Positions 59,020 to 64,000 of a stretch of 64,000 nt of DNA are shown here, piece by piece. Under the pieces are notes generated by a model. That model was not told the DNA's origin. It searched no databases and saw only the letters and a list, made by a program, of their open reading frames with translations. Position 1 is the first letter of the stretch. Each line of letters begins with the position of its first letter. The stretch is from Lumbricus rubellus (taxonomy: Eukaryota > Annelida > Clitellata > Crassiclitellata > Lumbricidae): assembly GCA_945859605.1 (NCBI GenBank), contig OX243825.1:17568548-17632547 (forward strand), written 5' to 3'. The translations under genes were made by a program, and so were the position numbers.

Positions 59020-60309
59020 ATGCAATCATCTGATATTCTGAGATTTACCGAACAACCATTGAGCGATGAAAGCGTCGAACGCTACGAATGGTACGAGTAT
59101 GAGCCGATATCGGGGGCGAATCTAAACACCTCCGGCGAGATTAGAATAAACATCGAACTTCAAGATCTATTTTGTCATCCGGCGGAATCTTACCTGCTGT
59201 TCGAGGGTAGATTGACGAAGGCGGACAACACCTTCTACGTCAATGCCGATGAAGCAACCCTTACGAATAATGGGCTCATGCATCTTTTCAGCCAAATTTC
59301 GTATTCACTGTCGAATCAGGAAATTGAATCGTTATTTCACCCGGGTCAAGCAACGACGATGCTGGGATTACTCAAGTACCCGAATGATTTTCAACTAGCC
59401 CAAGGATTGAATCAGTTGTGGTACAAGGACAGCGGGGCGACGGCTGATATCGCGAATAATCAAGGTTTCGCCGTGAGACAGTCGTATATAATTCAAAAAC
59501 CAAATGCCAAAGGTACTTTCAGCTTTGTAGTTCCATTGAAGCATATTTTCGGATTTTGCGATGATTACGACAAGGTTGTTTTCGGTGTGAAACATACGCT
59601 AACACTGGTTCGTAAAGCCGATGACGACGCAATTTTTAGACTCGCCGCCGCGGGTGCAGGAAAAGTGAGAATAGATAAAATCTCGTGGTTCATGCCGCAC
59701 GTTATTCCCGCGGACATGGAGAAGATGCAATTGTACAAAACGATCGAATCGAAAGCGTCGCTGCCAGTTGCGTACAGAGCCCGTCAATGCGATACCACCT
59801 CCGTCGCACAGTCGACTAATTTTAGCTGGAGACTTAGCGTCAAGACATTACCTGAGAAGCCTAGGTATATCATCTTAGGTTTTCAAACCGACAAAAGCGG
59901 CGATCAAGAACACAATCCATCCATTTTCAATCATTGCGATCTGAAGAACATGTTCGTGATGATGAACCAGGACCGATACCCAGTTGTCGACTATAATCTA
60001 TCATTTCCGAATCAACAATTCGCGCGGGCGTACCGAGCAGCAGCCGCGTTCAGTGAAAAATACTATGGAATGGACGAACTAATGACGCAATGCAATATCA
60101 CACCCTCGGACTTCAAAGATCTGTTTCCGATTATGGTGTTTGACGTGAGCAAGCAATCCGAGCGTCTGAAGTCATCGGTGGTCGATATCCAGATCAAAGG
60201 CACGTTTAATACGGCGCCGCCAGCCAATACGGAAGCGTACGCAGTGGTGATTTCAGACAAGTTACTGAGGTTTCAATCGGACGGACAGAAAATGAGTGTG
60301 GTATATTGA
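59020..60309 (+). CDS. Major capsid protein (putative double jelly-roll hexon-like)
   Basis: 429 residues, context GTAGTAAAAATGC. Features include 'RINIELQDLFCHPAESYLLF', 'LFSQISYSLSNQEIESLFHP', 'FSFVVPLKHIFGFCDDYDKV', 'KISWFMPHVIPADMEKMQLY' and a C-terminal 'VVDIQIKGTFNTAPPANTEAY'. Length, beta-rich composition and position at the end of the structural block fit the double jelly-roll major capsid proteins of invertebrate Polintons/adintoviruses. The assignment comes from family memory and context; a structure prediction would settle it. It ends 85 bp from the convergent fibre gene, with a perfect hairpin between. Confidence 0.8.
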   Translation: MQSSDILRFTEQPLSDESVERYEWYEYEPISGANLNTSGEIRINIELQDLFCHPAESYLLFEGRLTKADNTFYVNADEATLTNNGLMHLFSQISYSLSNQEIESLFHPGQATTMLGLLKYPNDFQLAQGLNQLWYKDSGATADIANNQGFAVRQSYIIQKPNAKGTFSFVVPLKHIFGFCDDYDKVVFGVKHTLTLVRKADDDAIFRLAAAGAGKVRIDKISWFMPHVIPADMEKMQLYKTIESKASLPVAYRARQCDTTSVAQSTNFSWRLSVKTLPEKPRYIILGFQTDKSGDQEHNPSIFNHCDLKNMFVMMNQDRYPVVDYNLSFPNQQFARAYRAAAAFSEKYYGMDELMTQCNITPSDFKDLFPIMVFDVSKQSERLKSSVVDIQIKGTFNTAPPANTEAYAVVISDKLLRFQSDGQKMSVVY

Positions 60310-60350
60310 AGATCATGATAGAATGGTCGATGAAGAATAATGAGACTTAC

Positions 60351-60386
60351 AGATACCTATCGTGCGTATATGAACGATAGGTATCT
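60351..60386. terminator. Perfect 13-bp hairpin between convergent capsid and fibre genes
   Basis: AGATACCTATCGT (60351-60363), a 10-nt loop, then ACGATAGGTATCT (60374-60386). It lies 42 bp after the capsid stop and 9 bp after the fibre stop on the other strand. Palindromic 3'-end signals are known from mimiviruses and other large DNA viruses. Here the role is inferred. Confidence 0.65.
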
Positions 60387-60394
60387 ACGACTAC

Positions 60395-61309
60395 CTAATA
60401 CAAAAACTCGACCTGCAATCCGGCCCCGCCCATGAGAAGAAGGCGACCGGCTGTTGGCTTGTATCCGGATATGACAGAATATACCCTCATACCGAGCTTA
60501 TCGTTGGCGTTGAAAAATATGGCGACGGTTGGTAATACGAGCGATATTCTGCTGCCGACCGTTGATCCGCCAGCCATGCATTCAAAAAGTTCGTTACTTT
60601 GCATCTCGTCTTTGACATACGAGATTCTGATTATTTTTTCGCCCGGACTGTCATTTCCTATCAAGAAATTCGCGAATCCGCCAAGTCGATATACGCCCGT
60701 ACGAGGGATAGTTATTAGGCCCAAGGACGTCGTATACGCCGAATCCGTATTGATAGCAACGACCGTTAATTGATGATGCATTACATATACGCCCCCGAAT
60801 GCACCACCATGCGCTGCATATGTGCCCGAGAATGCGCCACCACTTACGAATGTGGTTGGTGCAGCGGCATTCTCTCTCAACGCACAAATAGCCGGTCCGG
60901 TTGTAGGTCTCCAATTCGCAGATAATGCCGGCGCCGCTGTTATAGCTCCGGCCGTTCCTTCGAACCTATATGTAATACCGCTCGCCGTATTTCTCACTAG
61001 ATTGCCTGGGGATACCCTCATACCCGTAACGTAATCTCTATTACCGGTAGGCTCGACGCTATTAGTGATTTTATCGGTGACTAGGGCAATAGCCTGTCCT
61101 CGACTTAGTGCTTCATCCATTCCCGCATCCGGATTATTCGTTACAGACAGGCCTTTGATGAAGTTGCCATTCATATTTAGATTCCCAGTCGCCGGATTTG
61201 CCCCATCTACCCTTAGAAAAGTACTGTTTACTTGGGACAGCGTAACGCCCCCTGCAATTATTCTTTGAGTAGATCCTGAATCTGTATGTCCAAATTTATC
61301 AACAGGCAT
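60395..61309 (-). CDS. Fibre-like protein A (conserved base, variable beta-rich head)
   Basis: 304 residues. The first 65 or so residues (MPVDKFGHTDSGSTQR ..., 'VNSTFLRVDGANPATGNLNM', 'GLSVTNNPDAGMDEALSRGQ') are shared with the next gene. They resemble the repeat-type shafts of phage tail fibres ('DG..PATG.L.M....I..L'). The C-terminal half is Gly/Ala/Thr-rich, then beta-strand-rich ('LITIPRTGVYRLGGFANFLI', ending 'GAGLQVEFLY'), like C1q/TNF-type heads. It is probably the receptor-binding spike. Its start follows AATTATTATATTCAAAATG, a context similar to that of its paralogue. Confidence 0.65.
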   Translation of the reverse strand: MPVDKFGHTDSGSTQRIIAGGVTLSQVNSTFLRVDGANPATGNLNMNGNFIKGLSVTNNPDAGMDEALSRGQAIALVTDKITNSVEPTGNRDYVTGMRVSPGNLVRNTASGITYRFEGTAGAITAAPALSANWRPTTGPAICALRENAAAPTTFVSGGAFSGTYAAHGGAFGGVYVMHHQLTVVAINTDSAYTTSLGLITIPRTGVYRLGGFANFLIGNDSPGEKIIRISYVKDEMQSNELFECMAGGSTVGSRISLVLPTVAIFFNANDKLGMRVYSVISGYKPTAGRLLLMGGAGLQVEFLY

Positions 61310-61333
61310 TTTGAATATAATAATTTTTATTAA

Positions 61334-62083
61334 TTAGGGCCGTAAGAATGCCGCTGAAAAGTCCCTACACAAAATGTTCGTGGCGACGGATGAAAAAGCG
61401 TGTATGTTGACGTAATCGAACTCGTCTAGAAAAACTATGTTACTACCGATTGAATGGTTTTGCGAACCTTTCGTGCTCCCTCCGCCCGCAATTTGCATGT
61501 ACGACACCCCATTTTTATACAGGTGGACGGTGCCATACGCGGTATTACTATTGTTGCAAAATTCTATGTACGCCGAAACGATATAGTACCCGGCTTTACT
61601 GGGGAAGAAAGAAGTCGTTCCGATGCCCTGTTCAATACCGTGTTTTGCGGTACCGCATCTTATTACATCAAAAGTAACTGCAGTGTGAGTTCTAGCGAGT
61701 ATAGCCTGTTGAGTTGAACTGTAAGCGCTAACCGCGGGTCCTACCACCGTCGCCACTTTCGAAGTAAGCTGTTCATCGACGTATTTCTTATTCGTCAAAT
61801 GATTATTGTCGGTCGGGACGTCATCGTGATTCTGCAGTAAATCTATTACTTGTCCCCGACTCACAGCCTCATCTATCCCCGCTTCCGGAGTATTCGCTGT
61901 ATTCGCTGTATTCGTTGTAGGCAGACCTCTAATAGTATGGCCACTCATATTTAGATCGCCGGTCGCTGGGTTTGCTCCATCTAGCCTTAGAAAAGTACTA
62001 TTTACTTGACTTTCAGTAACTCCCCCGGCAATTACTCTCTGCGTAGATCCCGAATCTGTATGTCCAAATTTATCAACAGGCAT
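61334..62083 (-). CDS. Fibre-like protein B, paralogue of A with a different head
   Basis: 249 residues. The N-terminus is nearly identical to fibre A for about 50 residues. It then has a short tandem amino-acid repeat (TANTANT, from repeated TTCGCTGTA-type codons) and 'NNHLTNKKYVDEQLTSKVAT', a phage-fibre-like 'KKYVD' motif. The head is C1q-like: 'FFPSKAGYYIVSAYIEF', 'YGTVHLYKNGVSYMQIAGGG', ending 'DFSAAFLRP'. The start context has TTATTATATGTAAAAAATG. It lies 24 bp upstream of fibre A, in tandem. Confidence 0.65.
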   Translation of the reverse strand: MPVDKFGHTDSGSTQRVIAGGVTESQVNSTFLRLDGANPATGDLNMSGHTIRGLPTTNTANTANTPEAGIDEAVSRGQVIDLLQNHDDVPTDNNHLTNKKYVDEQLTSKVATVVGPAVSAYSSTQQAILARTHTAVTFDVIRCGTAKHGIEQGIGTTSFFPSKAGYYIVSAYIEFCNNSNTAYGTVHLYKNGVSYMQIAGGGSTKGSQNHSIGSNIVFLDEFDYVNIHAFSSVATNILCRDFSAAFLRP

Positions 62084-62102
62084 TTTTTACATATAATAAT
62101 TT

Positions 62103-62537
62103 TTAATGCAGGCCGTTTATAACTTCTTGAAAAGTCACTCCATCTTTGCATGTTTTTTTCAGGACGTGCAGGCATAGATGGCCGCAAAACACTTCGTTGT
62201 CGGGCTGCACGCGTTCGCTATTGTAGTACACAGGACTCTGCAAATACTCTAGCAGTTCTGTAGGAGGGGACAAGCCATAGCTGTCGAAATATATTTTATC
62301 CTTGCCGTTTTTTGAAAACGCGACCCAGTGCGAGCCGCTTCCATTAGAATCGTCTAGATTCAATATCCCGCATTCATTCCGGCTAGGTTTCTTCGGCAGC
62401 TCGTCTCTGAGAAATACTCCCCGGAAATTAGGGATATTGAGCTTTTTCGCGGCATCTAGCAGTTCAAAATTCGTCAACGGATGATTCGGGAGGACTACGC
62501 CTTCGACATTTATATTTTTCACAGTTGTATAGCTCAT
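62103..62537 (-). CDS. Adenain-type (C5) cysteine protease
   Basis: 144 residues, the expected adenain size minus a short C-terminus. The catalytic set is visible: His70 in SGSHWVAF, Asp85 in IYFDSYG, Gln111 and Cys118 in EVFCGHLCLHVLKK. The Gln-to-Cys spacing of seven is as in adenoviral protease. It would process capsid precursors during maturation. The gene is leftward, 19 bp upstream of fibre B. Confidence 0.93.
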   Translation of the reverse strand: MSYTTVKNINVEGVVLPNHPLTNFELLDAAKKLNIPNFRGVFLRDELPKKPSRNECGILNLDDSNGSGSHWVAFSKNGKDKIYFDSYGLSPPTELLEYLQSPVYYNSERVQPDNEVFCGHLCLHVLKKTCKDGVTFQEVINGLH

Positions 62538-62559
62538 TTTAATATTTCATCTAGATGTT

Positions 62560-62889
62560 TCACAAACTAATGAGCTTTCGGGCTTCTACACAGGCGAGAT
62601 AATAATTATGTCTACAATTTTTGCATTCATTCGCCTTTCCATCTTTTTGAAATCGATTGTTGTCGTATGCCGATATGTTCTGATTTTCCTTACACCGACT
62701 GCAAACTTTTGTGTCTTTTGTCTCCCTATTTTCCTGTCTTGCGTATTTGTGTGCAAGCTCCTTTACTTTGGCATTTTTACAAATTTTACAGCTGGGGTAA
62801 TACCCGCTCTTCTGTAACTTATCTTTGTGAAATTCGTCCAAGCTTTTTTCTTTTTTGCATTTGGTACACACTTTTTTTACCGCTTCCAT
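62560..62889 (-). CDS. Tandem zinc-ribbon protein
   Basis: 109 residues. Two repeats of CxxC-x22-CxxC: C8/C11/C34/C37 and C63/C66/C89/C92, each with a 'F-x-K-D-x-x-x-x-G' segment between the pairs, indicating an internal duplication. The fold resembles the zinc-binding part of HNH/endonuclease-VII-type proteins without the nuclease motif. Probably DNA- or RNA-binding; function unknown. The leftward gene lies between polymerase and protease with 16-bp and 22-bp spacers. Confidence 0.7.
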   Translation of the reverse strand: MEAVKKVCTKCKKEKSLDEFHKDKLQKSGYYPSCKICKNAKVKELAHKYARQENRETKDTKVCSRCKENQNISAYDNNRFQKDGKANECKNCRHNYYLACVEARKLISL

Positions 62890-62905
62890 TTTATATTAGT
62901 GTAAA

Positions 62906-64000
62906 TTATTCTTTATTTTGTTTAGTTTTCAGCGTGTAGTGCCCATAGGCTAGGGTGTGGATCCCGTCGTCCATTATTACTCTTTTGTCGTCGTCGGCGG
63001 ACAGAGCTATTTTATTTACTTCTTCGGTGTAAATTTCATGGCGATAGGACCGAATGACGTTCATCGCTCTCGACTGTTGTCTTTTCGTAAACACGCAGTC
63101 TTTGTAATCTGCGTGAGTGATTGATTTCTTGACGACGTTCTTTTTCACACCTTTACATTTCTTGTAGTCTTCACCCGCCATCTTGTAAGAGTACAACTTG
63201 GATCGCAGACCGACAAATTCTTCAATCTGTTTTCCCGCGGCCTCGTCTTTGAACATACCAACCACTTTTTTATTTACACCCGTTTCTATGCCGGATGGGT
63301 GATCTCTCGGATAGTCTGAAGTATCGAACATACTTTGGACGTCGCGGGAAATATCTTTGTAGAAGTCTTCCGTTTTAATTTCATACGCCAAAGAATCGGT
63401 ATCAGTGAATAATAGCTTGGCCCTATCTCCGTACTTGGCCTTGATGTAATTATAATGAAAATCATACATGAGCGTCTTACTGACGTCTAATATACACATT
63501 CCTAGATATATCGGCTTGTTGTAAAACAACTTGGTCTTTTTCATGTGAACGGCGATGAGGTTTTCATCGAAAATCGTTCGTCTGTCGTAATTAGTTTTCG
63601 CGACTAGCTTGATAGCTTCCTTCTCATCACTCACCAATCGTATGTCAACTCGATTCTCGATAGCTTCCATTGTTTTACCGAAAACGCTATTGTTCATCAG
63701 CTTGAAAAAGTCTTTCTCAAAATCGTTCGTAGCTTTCGTTCTCAGGTTGGTATTCAGATCGATATACTTTTTCAGCCAAGCACTTTCCACGAATTTTATT
63801 CCTCGATGTATTTTTACGATTTTCAATCCGAGACGTTCGTACAATTTTAAATTTTCGTAATGAACGACGTACTTTACTTTGTCATTCAAGTTTGGAATGA
63901 GTTTCGCTACATTCGATCCCGCGGGTTTTACACTCTCCGGAGCGAGAGGATAATCATTATGCAGGTCGTGCAATTCCTTCGGATATTCTAAGTCGACTTC
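62906..64000 (-). CDS. Protein-primed DNA polymerase B, C-terminal part (continues beyond the window)
   Basis: 365 codons visible, open to the window edge. A TTG at 63973 is not a start, because the frame and family similarity ('LEYP..LHDLHNDYPLAPE') continue upstream. Motif B appears as 'FFKLMNNSVFGKTMEAIENR' and motif C as LLFTDTDSLAY, with the catalytic DTD. Protein-primed PolB features include the compact thumb ('EEFVGLRSKLYSYKM'). It would replicate the element from its terminal repeats using a terminal protein. The missing upstream portion should hold the exonuclease and terminal-protein-region domains. Confidence 0.93.
   Translation of the reverse strand, partial: EVDLEYPKELHDLHNDYPLAPESVKPAGSNVAKLIPNLNDKVKYVVHYENLKLYERLGLKIVKIHRGIKFVESAWLKKYIDLNTNLRTKATNDFEKDFFKLMNNSVFGKTMEAIENRVDIRLVSDEKEAIKLVAKTNYDRRTIFDENLIAVHMKKTKLFYNKPIYLGMCILDVSKTLMYDFHYNYIKAKYGDRAKLLFTDTDSLAYEIKTEDFYKDISRDVQSMFDTSDYPRDHPSGIETGVNKKVVGMFKDEAAGKQIEEFVGLRSKLYSYKMAGEDYKKCKGVKKNVVKKSITHADYKDCVFTKRQQSRAMNVIRSYRHEIYTEEVNKIALSADDDKRVIMDDGIHTLAYGHYTLKTKQNKE

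Larger units (their letters stand above)
52050..64000. mobile_element. Maverick/Polinton (adintovirus-like) element, left part; runs off the window
   Basis: The diagnostic gene set is present: rve integrase with chromodomain, FtsK/A32-type packaging ATPase, adenain-type protease, protein-primed PolB, penton-like and major capsid candidates. The genes occupy about 12 kb with spacers mostly under 30 bp. That density is in sharp contrast to the surrounding repeat-rich host DNA. Gene order from left: small Cys-rich ORF, integrase, PLA2 protein (both leftward), ATPase to major capsid (rightward), two fibres, protease, zinc protein, polymerase (leftward). All frames are open except the -1 offset before the integrase. 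The right terminus is not in the window. Confidence 0.93.

Overview
The window looks like a piece of the nuclear genome of an animal, probably a marine invertebrate. It has small coding exons flanked by GT/AG splice sites, long introns, many microsatellites, a tRNA-derived SINE family, non-LTR retrotransposon pieces, several MITE families and a very abundant 8-bp palindrome, TAGGCCTA. A deuterostome such as an echinoderm would fit, but this is an impression and not a demonstration.

Host genes. From about 24.5 kb down to 13.6 kb on the minus strand, eight exons join in consistent phases into five fibronectin type III (FN3) domains of a DCC/neogenin/frazzled-type netrin receptor. The last FN3 domain follows a long acidic linker and looks additional to the usual set. 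The Ig domains, first FN3 domains, transmembrane segment and cytoplasmic tail were not found. Two small two-exon genes were put together from splice phase. One at 182-1577 (+) encodes a tiny signal-peptide plus hydrophobic-tail glycoprotein. The other at 2690-4218 (-) encodes a secreted precursor with a KR site and a GKR amidation site, possibly of corticotropin-releasing-factor type. A lone signal-peptide first exon lies at 44164-44248 (-).

Repeats. Two foldback elements (9665-11094 and 17706-18326) have long inverted repeats built from short tandem units, 9-bp target duplications and the same pair of unequal termini. A SINE family shares its 3' tail with a LINE fragment at 23.6-23.9 kb. That LINE inserted right against the splice acceptor of an FN3 exon. 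An internally deleted mariner, an RTE-like reverse transcriptase ORF, at least four MITE families, an 18-copy 42-bp minisatellite and many simple repeats fill the introns and the gene-poor 24.5-52 kb stretch.

The right end, about 52.1 kb to the window edge, is a Maverick/Polinton (adintovirus-like) element, a DNA virus-like element integrated in the genome. It carries an integrase, a phospholipase-A2 domain protein, a packaging ATPase, a penton-like and a major capsid protein, several virion-type accessory proteins, two fibre-like paralogues, an adenain-type protease, a zinc-ribbon protein and the 3' part of a protein-primed DNA polymerase B. Genes are tightly packed, mostly intact and start in a recurrent A-rich context. 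Its structural genes form a rightward block (54.1-60.3 kb). The fibre, protease and polymerase genes form a leftward block converging on it. Convergent gene pairs meet at DNA hairpins. The integrase frame has no usable ATG and is joined to the upstream phospholipase frame at a seven-A run in -1 register, which is a candidate programmed frameshift. The left terminus is not resolved and the right terminus lies outside the window.
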